Shown here one piece after another: positions 8,818-17,198 of a DNA stretch of 64,000 nucleotides. The DNA lies in NCBI RefSeq assembly GCF_002116635.1, contig NZ_LQPW01000132.1, positions 62,001 to 126,000 on the forward strand. Direction: 5' to 3'. The notes below the pieces were generated by a model that was given only the letters and a program-made list of their open reading frames with translations, did not search any database and was not told the DNA's origin. Position numbers and translations under genes: made by a program. The DNA is from Mycobacterium szulgai (GTDB lineage: Bacteria > Actinomycetota > Actinomycetes > Mycobacteriales > Mycobacteriaceae). Numbering within the stretch: position 1 is the stretch's first letter; every line of letters begins with the position of its first letter.

Positions 8818-9717
8818 TTAGCTGCGGCTGATCTCACGGGCGGTGGCCAGGGCCGCCAACTTGTCGGGGTTGCGCATCACGTAGAAGTTGGTGATCTTGC
8901 CGCCGGCGATCTCCAGGGTGATCACCCCCTCGAGGTGATCGCCGAGGTAGAGCAACACCGCTGGAGCGCTGTTGCAGGTCACCATCTCGACGTTCAGCTC
9001 GGTGCCCGCCTTGCGCATCAGTCCGGCGATCGCCCTGGCCACCCGCTCGGCGCCGACCACCGGCTTGCGGGCCGCGCTGACCTTGCCGCCGCTGTCGGCC
9101 ATCCAGGTGGCATCCGGCGCCAGCATCGCCATCAGCGACTCCACGTCACCGCTGGCGGCGGTGGCCAGGAACTGGGCGGTGATCTGCGCGTTGCGTTGCG
9201 GGTCGACGTCGTCGAATCGCTTGCGCCGGGCCCGTACGTGTTCCCGCGCCCGATGGGCGACCTGTCGCACCGTGGCGGCCGGTTTGCCCACCGCTTCGGA
9301 AATCTCGCCGTAGTCGAAGCCGAACACCTCGCGCAGCACGAACACCGCGCGCTCGTCGGGGCTCAGGGTCTCCAGCAGGACCAGCATCGCCATCGAAACC
9401 GATTCCGCCAGAACAACATCGGCCGACGGGTCCTGCTCGTCGAGCAGCAGCGGCTCGGGCAACCACGGGCCCACGTAGTCCTCGCGGCGGCGGGCGCCGG
9501 CGCGCAACGCGTTGAGCGCCTGCCGGGTGACCAGTTGCGCCAGGTAGGACTTGCTGTCCTGCACGGTCGACAGGTCAACGGCCGCCCATCTCAAGTAGCT
9601 GTCCTGCAGCACGTCGTCGGATTCGGTTGCCGAGCCCAGGATTTCGTAGGCGATGGTGAACAGCAGCGGGCGCAGCAGGGTGAACCGTTCGGCGTGCTCT
9701 TCGGTTGCCCCCGTCAT
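8818..9717 (-). CDS. ECF41-type RNA polymerase sigma factor with SnoaL-like C-terminal domain
   Basis: The 299-residue protein has sigma-70 region 2 (about residues 9-75), region 4 (about 120-175, including YGEISEAVGKPAATVRQ) and a C-terminal SnoaL/NTF2-like extension. The linker holds WLPEP, and the extension holds DSGGK (family consensus DGGGK) and NPDKL, the three hallmark motifs of ECF41. In that family the extension modulates sigma activity instead of a separate anti-sigma factor. ATG 9717 overlaps the upstream flavoprotein gene by four bases (ATGA), so the two form an operon; ECF41 genes typically sit beside oxidoreductase or related genes. M. tuberculosis SigJ is the nearest type known to me; there is no counterpart at the syntenic place there. 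Confidence 0.88.
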   Translation of the reverse strand: MTGATEEHAERFTLLRPLLFTIAYEILGSATESDDVLQDSYLRWAAVDLSTVQDSKSYLAQLVTRQALNALRAGARRREDYVGPWLPEPLLLDEQDPSADVVLAESVSMAMLVLLETLSPDERAVFVLREVFGFDYGEISEAVGKPAATVRQVAHRAREHVRARRKRFDDVDPQRNAQITAQFLATAASGDVESLMAMLAPDATWMADSGGKVSAARKPVVGAERVARAIAGLMRKAGTELNVEMVTCNSAPAVLLYLGDHLEGVITLEIAGGKITNFYVMRNPDKLAALATAREISRS

Positions 9718-10889
9718 CGCAGCGCGACCTGTTGGTCGGTGGGCAACTGCGCGGACCGCTTGCCGCCCCGGAACCAGAAGTACGAGCCGGGTTTTGCCGC
9801 TTCGTGCCGGATGGACCACACCGTGCCCTTGCAGACCGCTTCCTTGATGGAAGCCGCCGTCCGGCCGCCGATGTAGACGTTGATCGGGGTGTCGTCGGAG
9901 CGTGCCAGCTGGACGGTGCCATGCGAGCGGCCCAGGCTGATGCACTGCCCGACGAAGGCCTGGCTGATCGCCGCCGGGGTGTCGCCGGCGATGCGGCTGA
10001 GCACGGTGTTGGCGGCCTGGGCTCCCAGCGGTCCGGCCGCTTGGCAGCTCATCCGCAGCGGCTGGCCGGACGGCGCGACGGCATCGCCCGCGCCGACGAT
10101 GCGCTGGTCGTCGATGCTGGTCAGGGTTTCGTCGGTGAGCAGCCGGCCCAGGGCGTCAGTGCGCAGTCCGCTGCGGGCGGCCAGATCCGGCACCCCGAAC
10201 CCGGCCGTCCATACCGTGGCCGCGCTGGGCAGCGCGGTGCCGTCAGCCAGCACCACCGCATCCCACCGAACCTCGGTGACGGCCACGGTTTCCAGCACGT
10301 CAACCCCGAGCTTGCGCAGCTGCTTGCCCACCGAACGCCGGCCCCGCCTGCTCAGCGACGGGCCCAAGATGCTGCCGCACACCAGGGTGACTGGGCGGCC
10401 GAGCTGAGCGAACTCGGCGGCCGCCTCGATTCCGGTCAGGCCGCCGCCGACTACGGTGATGGGTGCGTCGGCGGGGAGATCGGCCAGCGCGTACCGCAGC
10501 CGCTGCGTGCTGTCCAGATCGGCGACCGAAAAAGCGTATTCGGCGGCGCCGGGCACCGCCGGCGTGGCACCGCTGCTGCCTACCGCGTAGATGAGGTAGT
10601 CGTAGCTCAATTCCGCGCCCGATGCCAGTACCACGGTGCGCGCGGCGGCATCGATGCGGTCGACCGTTTCGACGACCAGCTCGATGCCTTCACCGAGCAG
10701 GGTCGGGAATTCGACGGTGGCGGTCCCGGAGCCGGCGGCCAACTGGTGCAGGCGGATCCGTTCGACGAAGACCGGACGGGCGTTGACCAGGGTGATGTCG
10801 ACGTCGTCGCGCAGGCGCAGGTGGTTGGCGGCGATCGTGCCGGCATATCCGCCACCGACGACGACGACGTGTGTCCGTTGACCAGTCAT
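9714..10889 (-). CDS. FAD-dependent NAD(P)H oxidoreductase of the NDH-2 / AIF-like family
   Basis: The 391-residue protein opens with a Rossmann FAD motif, VVVGGGYAGTIAANHL, and has a second nucleotide-binding motif TVVGGGLTGIEAAAEFA near residue 150 for NAD(P)H. A conserved FAD-contact stretch, DQRIVGAGDAVAPSG, lies near residue 270. The set is typical of pyridine-nucleotide-disulphide oxidoreductases without redox-active cysteines, close to type II NADH dehydrogenases, but no C-terminal membrane anchor is obvious. It is the first gene of an operon with the ECF41 sigma factor and is the likely main target of that sigma factor. Physiological acceptor unknown. Confidence 0.85.
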   Translation of the reverse strand: MTGQRTHVVVVGGGYAGTIAANHLRLRDDVDITLVNARPVFVERIRLHQLAAGSGTATVEFPTLLGEGIELVVETVDRIDAAARTVVLASGAELSYDYLIYAVGSSGATPAVPGAAEYAFSVADLDSTQRLRYALADLPADAPITVVGGGLTGIEAAAEFAQLGRPVTLVCGSILGPSLSRRGRRSVGKQLRKLGVDVLETVAVTEVRWDAVVLADGTALPSAATVWTAGFGVPDLAARSGLRTDALGRLLTDETLTSIDDQRIVGAGDAVAPSGQPLRMSCQAAGPLGAQAANTVLSRIAGDTPAAISQAFVGQCISLGRSHGTVQLARSDDTPINVYIGGRTAASIKEAVCKGTVWSIRHEAAKPGSYFWFRGGKRSAQLPTDQQVALR

Positions 10890-10937
10890 GGCTATCTCTC
10901 CTCTTGGTGCGGTCCCTGAAAACGGTTGTGACCTCTA

Positions 10938-10964
10938 GACACCGCGGACCGGCCGGGCGTGACA
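10938..10964 (-). promoter_or_regulatory. Candidate ECF41 autoregulated promoter
   Basis: On the minus strand TGTCACG (10964-10958) is followed after exactly 16 bases by TGTCTA (10941-10936). ECF41 sigma factors are reported to recognise TGTCACA, a 16-base spacer and CGTC. The -10 element ends about 47 bases before the flavoprotein start codon at 10889, a good distance for transcription start plus leader. The match and location suggest that the sigma factor drives its own operon. The -10 deviates by one base from the motif I recall. Confidence 0.6.
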
Positions 10965-11170
10965 GTTCTGGTGCGATTGTGAGCTGTATCACGCTGCTTG
11001 TCTCGCAGCATGAATGCCGGGGTGAAACGGTTTGGGCAGGGGGAAACGGCCGCCGGTGCTACCCTTCTCTCACGAATATCGAACCGTGACCTGCGCCATT
11101 CGGGGTTCAGTACCCCATAATTGGGCCAGTCGCCCATCTTTTTTGAACGTGTACACACCGGAGGTCGGAG

Positions 11171-13039
11171 TTGCCGCGCAGCTTGGACCTCGTCGTCACC
11201 TCGGTAGCCACGCAGCTCATGGAGGCCACCGCATCCACCGCTACTCAGGTGAGCGAAAAAGTACTCGCGCAGCTCGTTGCTCAGTTTGACGTGGACGCCA
11301 GTTTCCTGCGCCACCACGACCACGAGATCCGCGCTTCGATTCTGGTCGCCGAATGGCCTCCGCGCACCGACGTTCCAGATCCCGACCCGCACGCGGTCGT
11401 TCACTTCACCAGCGCCGATCCAGTGCTGGCCCAATGCGAGCACGGCAGAAAGCCGGTGGTGATCCGGCCGGATCAGAGCAACCGGTCGCTGCAGCGCTGG
11501 ATGGGCGGCGGCAGGCAGGCGGCGGTGCCGCCCTCGGTGGCGGCCGCACCGCTGGTGTCCGGGGAGATGACCACCGGCGTGCTCGTCTTCGTCAAGTTCG
11601 GCGCCCGGAAGTGGAAGCAGGAAGAGATCAATACCCTCGAGGCGGTCGCCGCCTTGTTCGCCCAGCTGCAAGCCCGTATTGCCGCCGAGGAGAAGCTGCG
11701 ATACCTGGCCGAGCACGACGATCTGACCGGCCTGTACAACCGTCGGGCGCTGGTCGCTCATCTTTCCGAGCGGCTGACCGCCGGCCAGTCGGGACCCGTC
11801 GCAGTCCTGTACATGGATCTCGACCGGCTGAAGTCGATCAACGACTATCTCGGCCATACCGCGGGGGACTGGTTCATCCGGGTGTTCGCGCAACGTTTGC
11901 GGGTGTGCGCCGGACCGCAGAGCATGATCGCCCGCCTGGGCGGCGATGAGTTCGTCGTCATTCCGGAGCAGACGATGGCGAGCGGCACCGCAGAGGCGTT
12001 CGCCCGCCGTCTCGGCACGATGCTGCGCGAACGGCTGGCAATCGGGGGCCATCAGATCACCCGCACGGTCAGCATCGGGCTGGCGGTGGGCATGCCGGGT
12101 CGTGACAACAGCACCGACCTGCTGCGCCGCGCCGACGAGGCGGTGCTTACGGCCAAGCGCGCCGGCGGCAACCAGGTCGCGATCTCTACCGACGACATGT
12201 CGCTGAAGAGCGCCTTCCGCAACGACATTGAGCTGCACCTGCAAGGCGACATCGACAGCGAGGCGCTGCTGCTGCACTACCTGCCCGAGGTCGATCTGTG
12301 GACCGGGGCGATCGTGGCCGCCGAGGCGCTGGTCCGCTGGCGGCACCCGATCTGGGGTCTGCTGCTGCCGGATTCGTTCATCGGGGTCGCCGAATCGACG
12401 AACCTGGCCGGCGAACTCGGCCGCTGGGTGATGCGCAGTGCGTGTGCCGAATTCAGCCGGTGGCGGGCCAACGGCGTGGGGCAGAGTGCGATCCTGCGGA
12501 TCAATGTGTCGCCGGTTCAATTGATTACGCGCGGCTTTGTCCGCAGCGTCGCCGAGACCATCGAGGAGTTCGGCATTGACGGCGGATCGGTATGCCTCGA
12601 AATCACCGAGCGCGCAGTGGTTCACGACATCGAGGCCACTCGCAAGACACTTTCGGAACTCAAAGAGGTCGGGGTTCAGATTGCCATCGACGACTTCGGC
12701 ACCGGTTATGCCGTGTTGTCGCATCTGAAGTCGCTGCCGGTCGACATGCTCAAGATCGACACCGGCTTCGTGCGCGATCTGGGCACCAACGCCGGCGACC
12801 TGGCGATCGTTCGCGCCATCATCGGCCTGGCCGAGGCCTTCGGCCTGCAGCTGGTTGCCGAAGGTGTTGAAACGCCAGCTGCCGCACTGACTTTGATGCA
12901 ACATGGGTGCCACCGTGCGCAAGGATTCTTGCTGTCGCGCCCTGTCCCGGGCAACGCCATGGAGGCGTTGCTGTCCGCGCGCTGGATGCCGATGCCGTTC
13001 CTCGCCGACCGCGAGGCCCTGACGCTCGGTGCCATCTAG
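11171..13039 (+). CDS. Bifunctional c-di-GMP enzyme with GAF, GGDEF and EAL domains (Rv1354c/DcpA-like)
   Basis: The 622-residue protein has a GAF-like sensory domain (about residues 20-165), a diguanylate cyclase domain with intact GGDEF at 257-261 preceded by MDLDRLKSINDYLGH, and an EAL phosphodiesterase domain with EALVRW near 386, EITE, DDFGTGY near 506 and LKID. There is no RxxD inhibitory site five residues before GGDEF. Both activities appear possible, making and degrading c-di-GMP. The architecture and length match Rv1354c and M. smegmatis DcpA. TTG 11171 is chosen because GGAGGTCGG precedes it by a few bases. No membrane segments. It is inserted between pabB-side genes and the Rv1006-like gene. 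Confidence 0.88.
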   Translation: MPRSLDLVVTSVATQLMEATASTATQVSEKVLAQLVAQFDVDASFLRHHDHEIRASILVAEWPPRTDVPDPDPHAVVHFTSADPVLAQCEHGRKPVVIRPDQSNRSLQRWMGGGRQAAVPPSVAAAPLVSGEMTTGVLVFVKFGARKWKQEEINTLEAVAALFAQLQARIAAEEKLRYLAEHDDLTGLYNRRALVAHLSERLTAGQSGPVAVLYMDLDRLKSINDYLGHTAGDWFIRVFAQRLRVCAGPQSMIARLGGDEFVVIPEQTMASGTAEAFARRLGTMLRERLAIGGHQITRTVSIGLAVGMPGRDNSTDLLRRADEAVLTAKRAGGNQVAISTDDMSLKSAFRNDIELHLQGDIDSEALLLHYLPEVDLWTGAIVAAEALVRWRHPIWGLLLPDSFIGVAESTNLAGELGRWVMRSACAEFSRWRANGVGQSAILRINVSPVQLITRGFVRSVAETIEEFGIDGGSVCLEITERAVVHDIEATRKTLSELKEVGVQIAIDDFGTGYAVLSHLKSLPVDMLKIDTGFVRDLGTNAGDLAIVRAIIGLAEAFGLQLVAEGVETPAAALTLMQHGCHRAQGFLLSRPVPGNAMEALLSARWMPMPFLADREALTLGAI

Positions 13040-13045
13040 CTCTAG

Positions 13046-14755
13046 GTGAGAGTGGTTCGAACAATTAGGAAACACGTCCTTGTCGTTGTCACGTGCGTGG
13101 TCCTGCTGCTGGGCGGACTGCTCGGTGGGCTGATCGGGTGCAGCCGCAACCAGACCCAGGCCGGCCCGTTGACCGCGATGGTCAGTCCGGCCATCTCGGC
13201 GGCCGCCCAGGAGATCCCGAATCCGTTGCGCGGCCAGTACGAGTACCTGATGCAGCCGCTTTTCCCGCAGGGCGCCCGGGTGCAGCAGCGCTATCCGGCG
13301 TGGCCCGCGTCCTATGACGCCAGCTTGCGTGTTTCGTGGCGGCAGTTGCAGCCCGCCGATCCGCACACCCTCCCGCCGGATGCTCCCGACGACCGTAAGT
13401 ACGACTTCAGCGTGATCGACGACGCACTGAATAAGCTCGCCGAGCGCGGCATGCGGTTGACACTGCGGGTGTATGCCTACAGCTCATGCTGTAGCGCTTC
13501 GTATCCGAACAACACCAACATCGCGATTCCGGACTGGGAGCGCGCAATTCCCAGCACCAACACCGCCTACCCGGGGCCGGCGAACGGTGCTGCCGCCGGG
13601 GTGACCCAGGTGGTGCCCAACTTCAACGACCCGACCTATCTGAACGACTTCGGGCAGCTGCTGGCCGCCCTCGGGCGACGCTACGACGGTGACGAGCGGC
13701 TCAGCGTGTTCGAGTTCTCCGGGTATGGCGACTTGAGTGAAAATCAGCTCGGCTATCCGCGCGATTCGCTCAACGCCGCCGGCCCCGGGCCGGACGAAAG
13801 TGAAAGGGCCCTGGGGTATTACAGCCAGTTCCGGGACCAGACCATCACCACCACGTCGGTTCAGCAGCTGGTCGCAGCCAACGTCGGCGCCTTCGGCCAC
13901 ACCCAGTTGGTCGTGGCCCCCAACAACCCGGAAATAATGCGCGAACTACTCGCCGACGACGTGACGAAGAAACTGGCCGCGCCGGTGGGTATCAGCGCGG
14001 ACTGCCTGGGGGTGGCTGCACCGTTGCCGCCGTGGGCCGAATCCAGCAGTTCGCATTACGTACAGACCAACGACGCACTCGTCGGCGCGCTGCGCCAGCG
14101 GCTCGGAACAGCCCCGGTGATCAGCCATTGGTGCGAATTACCCAGCGGGACAACGCCGGAGGCCTATTACAAGAAGGGACTGCACGACGTCCTCAGGTAT
14201 CACGTCTCGATGACGTCGAGCGTCAACTTTCCCGCCCAGAGCGCCACGTCGCAGATGGAACCCAAACTGTACGTGCTGTGGGCGCAGGCCAACGCGACCT
14301 CCGGTTACCGATACTCGGTGGAAGCCCGTCCCGGCTCCCAGGGACTACAGGACAAGGTGGCAACCATATCGGTCACCTGGACCAACTATGGTGCTGCGGC
14401 CGCTACCGAGAAATGGGTTCCTGGATACCGGCTGGTGGATTTCACCGGGCAGACGATTCGGACGCTGCCGTCCACCGTGGACCTCAAGGGTCTGGTCCCC
14501 GACACGTCCAGCAGCACCGACCAGCCACCGCCGGCCTCGGCCACCGAGACGGTCCGGGTTGATCTCAAGGGGTTGCCGCCGGGTCACTACACACTGCGGG
14601 CCGCGATCGATTGGCAACAGCACAAGCCCAACGGCTCGCACGCGGTGAACTATCCGCCGATGCTGTTGGCGCGCGACGGCCGCGACGACTCCGGGTTCTA
14701 CCCCATTGCCACACTGGACATTCCGCGCGATGACCAGAACGCATCCGGCAGTTGA
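13046..14755 (+). CDS. Large exported protein, Rv1006-like (DUF4832-type, glycoside-hydrolase-like)
   Basis: The 569-residue product starts at GTG 13046, six bases after the c-di-GMP enzyme stop. Residues 9-32 form a strong signal with LLGGLLGGLIGC, which could be a lipobox. The mature part resembles TIM-barrel hydrolase-like proteins: NPLRGQYEYLMQPLF, DASLRVSWRQLQP, YDFSVIDDALNKLAERGMRLTLRVYAY, then a C-terminal beta-sandwich of about 120 residues (VTWTNYGAAAATEKW, PPGHYTLRAAIDW). This is the architecture I associate with DUF4832 proteins. It matches Rv1006 in length and position. Substrate unknown; a cell-envelope glycan is a reasonable guess only. Confidence 0.72.
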   Translation: MRVVRTIRKHVLVVVTCVVLLLGGLLGGLIGCSRNQTQAGPLTAMVSPAISAAAQEIPNPLRGQYEYLMQPLFPQGARVQQRYPAWPASYDASLRVSWRQLQPADPHTLPPDAPDDRKYDFSVIDDALNKLAERGMRLTLRVYAYSSCCSASYPNNTNIAIPDWERAIPSTNTAYPGPANGAAAGVTQVVPNFNDPTYLNDFGQLLAALGRRYDGDERLSVFEFSGYGDLSENQLGYPRDSLNAAGPGPDESERALGYYSQFRDQTITTTSVQQLVAANVGAFGHTQLVVAPNNPEIMRELLADDVTKKLAAPVGISADCLGVAAPLPPWAESSSSHYVQTNDALVGALRQRLGTAPVISHWCELPSGTTPEAYYKKGLHDVLRYHVSMTSSVNFPAQSATSQMEPKLYVLWAQANATSGYRYSVEARPGSQGLQDKVATISVTWTNYGAAAATEKWVPGYRLVDFTGQTIRTLPSTVDLKGLVPDTSSSTDQPPPASATETVRVDLKGLPPGHYTLRAAIDWQQHKPNGSHAVNYPPMLLARDGRDDSGFYPIATLDIPRDDQNASGS

Positions 14756-15084
14756 CGACTTGCCGCGCGCATTGGTAGGCCGCGTATGCGACTCGGGGCA
14801 AATGCATACGTTTAAAACGGAAATCGGCCGCTAGCCAACCGCAAGTATTCTCAGACGGGTTCTGGGGCGCGACGGCATGGAACGCTGCAGGTCGAGGCGC
14901 AGGGCTGATAATCTCAGATGCTGCGCCCGCTGCAATCCGTCGAACCGGCGGAGACACCCGGTGAATGCTCAATACCTGTCCTGCTGGAGGAAGGCATCGC
15001 GAACGTGAAGGCGATCGTCTCGACCAACGGTACCGGCCTCCCTCGTGTCGCCGATGGTCCCCGACGCATTGCTCGATCGATGCC
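14756..15084. other. Intergenic region upstream of the TetR pair
   Basis: About 330 bases without a convincing gene. It is locally A+T-richer around 14803-14826 (CATACGTTTAAAACGG), a plausible operator or promoter area for the downstream regulator. No hairpin terminator with a T tract was seen after the preceding gene. An in-frame extension of the regulator back to 14965 exists, but lacks homology-like features and is not used. Confidence 0.4.
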
Positions 15085-15777
15085 ATGAGTCCTTCGAGTC
15101 AGGTGACGACCGATTCGCCCGACGGGCGAGCAGACACTACCCGGAACCAGATCCTGCGCGCGGCAGCCCACCAATTCTCCGGCAAGCCCTACTACGCGGT
15201 CGGACTCGACGACATCCTCGCCGAGGCCGAATTGACCAAGGGCGCAATGTATTTCCACTTCCGCTCCAAGCACGCGCTGGCCGTCGCGATCATCGAACAA
15301 CACATCGTCGCCGGCCGCTCAGCTGTCGAAGAACTACTCGCCAAGCAGCTTTCGGGCCTGGAGACGCTCATTGACTTCTGCTACATCACGGCCGTTCAGG
15401 ACATCACCCAGAACATGTCGAGGGCGGCGTCGAATTTGCTCGGGTCGGTGGGGTCCACCGGCGGGCTGCGGGAGAGATTGCTGGGCGCGTGGATCGAATC
15501 CCTTGCCGAGGTGGTCGAGCGTGCCATCGCCGAGGGCGATGTCGCCGAAGGATGTGCGCCCGAGGATGTCGGACGGCTGGTCGCTTCCATGTATATGGGG
15601 TTGCGGCAAACCAGCGATCTGGACGATCCCGCACGCTTTCTCCAGGACCTGGAAAAGTGCTGGGCACTGCTGCTGGGCGGCCTCCTGCAGCCCGGCCGAA
15701 GCGATTACTTCCGGCAATTCATCAGGCGGCGTACCGCGCTGGCGATCAGCTCCGCCTCGCCCAAGGCGGCGCAGTGA
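15085..15777 (+). CDS. TetR-family regulator, ScbR / gamma-butyrolactone-receptor-like (first of a pair)
   Basis: The 230-residue protein has an N-terminal TetR helix-turn-helix: TRNQILRAAAHQFS, then LDDILAEAELTKGAMYFHFRSKHALAVAII. The KGAMYFHFRSK stretch and the continuing LA.AII pattern are typical of actinomycete autoregulator receptors (ScbR/ArpA type). The ligand domain ends in DYFRQFIRRR, a motif repeated in the next gene. ATG 15085 is selected because it places the helix-turn-helix at the usual distance. No gamma-butyrolactone synthase gene is present in the window. The ligand and targets are unknown. Confidence 0.8.
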   Translation: MSPSSQVTTDSPDGRADTTRNQILRAAAHQFSGKPYYAVGLDDILAEAELTKGAMYFHFRSKHALAVAIIEQHIVAGRSAVEELLAKQLSGLETLIDFCYITAVQDITQNMSRAASNLLGSVGSTGGLRERLLGAWIESLAEVVERAIAEGDVAEGCAPEDVGRLVASMYMGLRQTSDLDDPARFLQDLEKCWALLLGGLLQPGRSDYFRQFIRRRTALAISSASPKAAQ

Positions 15778-15780
15778 CTG

Positions 15781-15833
15781 TTAGGCTCACGCTCTGACCA
15801 GGAAATATGAGACGCGGAGGTTGGAGAGCCTAA
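15781..15833. repeat. Inverted repeat between the two TetR genes
   Basis: TTAGGCTC (15781-15788) and its exact reverse complement GAGCCTAA (15826-15833) enclose 37 bases just upstream of the second regulator start at 15868. It could be an operator pair for a dimeric TetR protein or a weak stem-loop. Eight-base arms are short, so chance is possible. Confidence 0.4.
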
Positions 15834-15867
15834 GCGGATCGACGGCACTGTCGGAGGTGCAGCAAAG

Positions 15868-16563
15868 ATGGCGCGCCAAGTTCGATCCGAGCTGACCCGA
15901 CGAAAGATTCTCGACGCCGCGATCGACGTGTTCAGCGAAGTCGGGTACGCCGCGGCCAGCTGGGGCACGATCATCGAGCGGACCGGCATGACGAAGGGTG
16001 CGCTGTACCACCACTTCGATTCCAAGGAAGCGCTGGCTTCCGACATCATCGACGAAGGCTCCGAGGTATTGATCGGAGCCTTTCACAGTGTCTGTGGTTC
16101 GGCCTCGCCCGCCCTGGAGAACATGATCCACGGTACTTTTGCGATCGCCAACATACTCATTGCGGACAAGACGGCCCGCGCCGCCGAGCAACTGACTGCT
16201 GCCTTAAGCGGATTCAATGATGCGGCAGCCCGCTCCTGCGCAAGATGGGTGGACACGATGGCCGCCCAGGCCCGCCGGGCCGTCACCGAGGCTGACCTGC
16301 GTGAAGACGTCGATCCGGACGTGGTCAGTGCATCGATCGTGGGCGCCATGTTAGGTACGCGATTGTTGTCCATCTCGATGTCTGGGACCCGCAGCGGCGA
16401 CGGACTGTCCGACGACCTCAGCGCGCGATTGAGTCAGATCTGGGGCCTGCTGCTCCCCGGTATCGTCGCTGACGCATCGCTGCCGTATTTCCGGCAATTC
16501 CTGGACCGCGAAGCGTTGCGCCATGCCCGTGCGTCGATTGCGGGCGGCGATGCCCACCGGTAG
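15868..16563 (+). CDS. TetR-family regulator, ScbR / gamma-butyrolactone-receptor-like (second of a pair)
   Basis: The 231-residue protein begins MARQVRSELTRRKILDAAID and has a clear TetR DNA-binding domain (SWGTIIERTGMTKGALYHHFDSKEALASDII). It resembles the preceding regulator along its length, including the near-C-terminal motif LPYFRQFLDRE against SDYFRQFIRRR, so the pair arose by tandem duplication and divergence. It begins 90 bases after the first regulator stop, downstream of an inverted repeat. Such paired receptors in actinomycetes often regulate each other. Target genes are not obvious; the flanking genes are on the opposite strand. Confidence 0.8.
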   Translation: MARQVRSELTRRKILDAAIDVFSEVGYAAASWGTIIERTGMTKGALYHHFDSKEALASDIIDEGSEVLIGAFHSVCGSASPALENMIHGTFAIANILIADKTARAAEQLTAALSGFNDAAARSCARWVDTMAAQARRAVTEADLREDVDPDVVSASIVGAMLGTRLLSISMSGTRSGDGLSDDLSARLSQIWGLLLPGIVADASLPYFRQFLDREALRHARASIAGGDAHR

Positions 16564-16636
16564 CTGAAAGGCTAGCGCCGGTTGGATACCGCGGGAATGA
16601 GAACGACCCGGCCGCCGAACTGATGGTTTGCCTGGG

Positions 16637-17002
16637 CTAGCCGCCGTCTTCCCAGAGCTGCTCGGTCAGATCCTGGAACGTCGCCAACGCAAAGCGGTCG
16701 TCGGCGCGCCGCACCGCCGACCTGCTCATCAGCGCGCGCACCACCGAGCCGTCCTTGTGTGCCAGTTCGACGACCTCGTTGGCAAGCGCGTGGACGAATG
16801 AGAGCAGCGACGATTCCGAGGCCGGGGCCTGATGGAAGATCTGATGGAACCGCAGCGACAGCACCTCTTCGGGTTCGCAGCCGACCATCGCGGCGAACGC
16901 GGAGTTGGTGAACAAGATGCTGCCGTCGTGCCCGATGGCCAGGACGGGGACCGGAATTCTTTCCAGGACAACCAGCGCCGGCAACTGCTTCAAGGTGGTC
17001 AT
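16637..17002 (-). CDS. Small single-domain PAS protein
   Basis: The 121-residue product from ATG 17002 (MTTLKQLPALVV) is almost entirely one PAS domain: PVPVLAIGHDGSILFTNSAFAAMVGCEPEEVL, a helical middle, and the closing beta strands VVRALMSRSAVRRADDRFALATFQDLTEQ. It has no output domain, so it may be a stand-alone sensor or a protein-interaction module. It lies downstream of metS on the same strand, 196 bases away. The longer upstream frame has unusual composition and is not used. PAS function, ligand and partner are unknown. Confidence 0.7.
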   Translation of the reverse strand: MTTLKQLPALVVLERIPVPVLAIGHDGSILFTNSAFAAMVGCEPEEVLSLRFHQIFHQAPASESSLLSFVHALANEVVELAHKDGSVVRALMSRSAVRRADDRFALATFQDLTEQLWEDGG

Positions 17003-17198
17003 CGGCGATTGGCTGGGCTGCCGATTTCGTCGTCGCTCCACAGCCCGATTATGGCCTATAACACAGACCCGCCTACCGGAATCGCTTATTTGGCGCCCGC
17101 CAGCAGCTCTCGGTGCGGGGTGCGGCGCGTTCTTGAACGGTATCGCAGCAGTGTTTTCAACACCATCGAATCTGCTTGATGGACAACCAGACTGGCGG

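Noticed and set aside
10892..13366. Minus-strand open frame of 824 residues opposite the GAF-GGDEF-EAL gene
   Set aside because: Composition is His/Arg/Gln-rich with no domain, and it mirrors third-position G+C bias of the well-supported sense gene.
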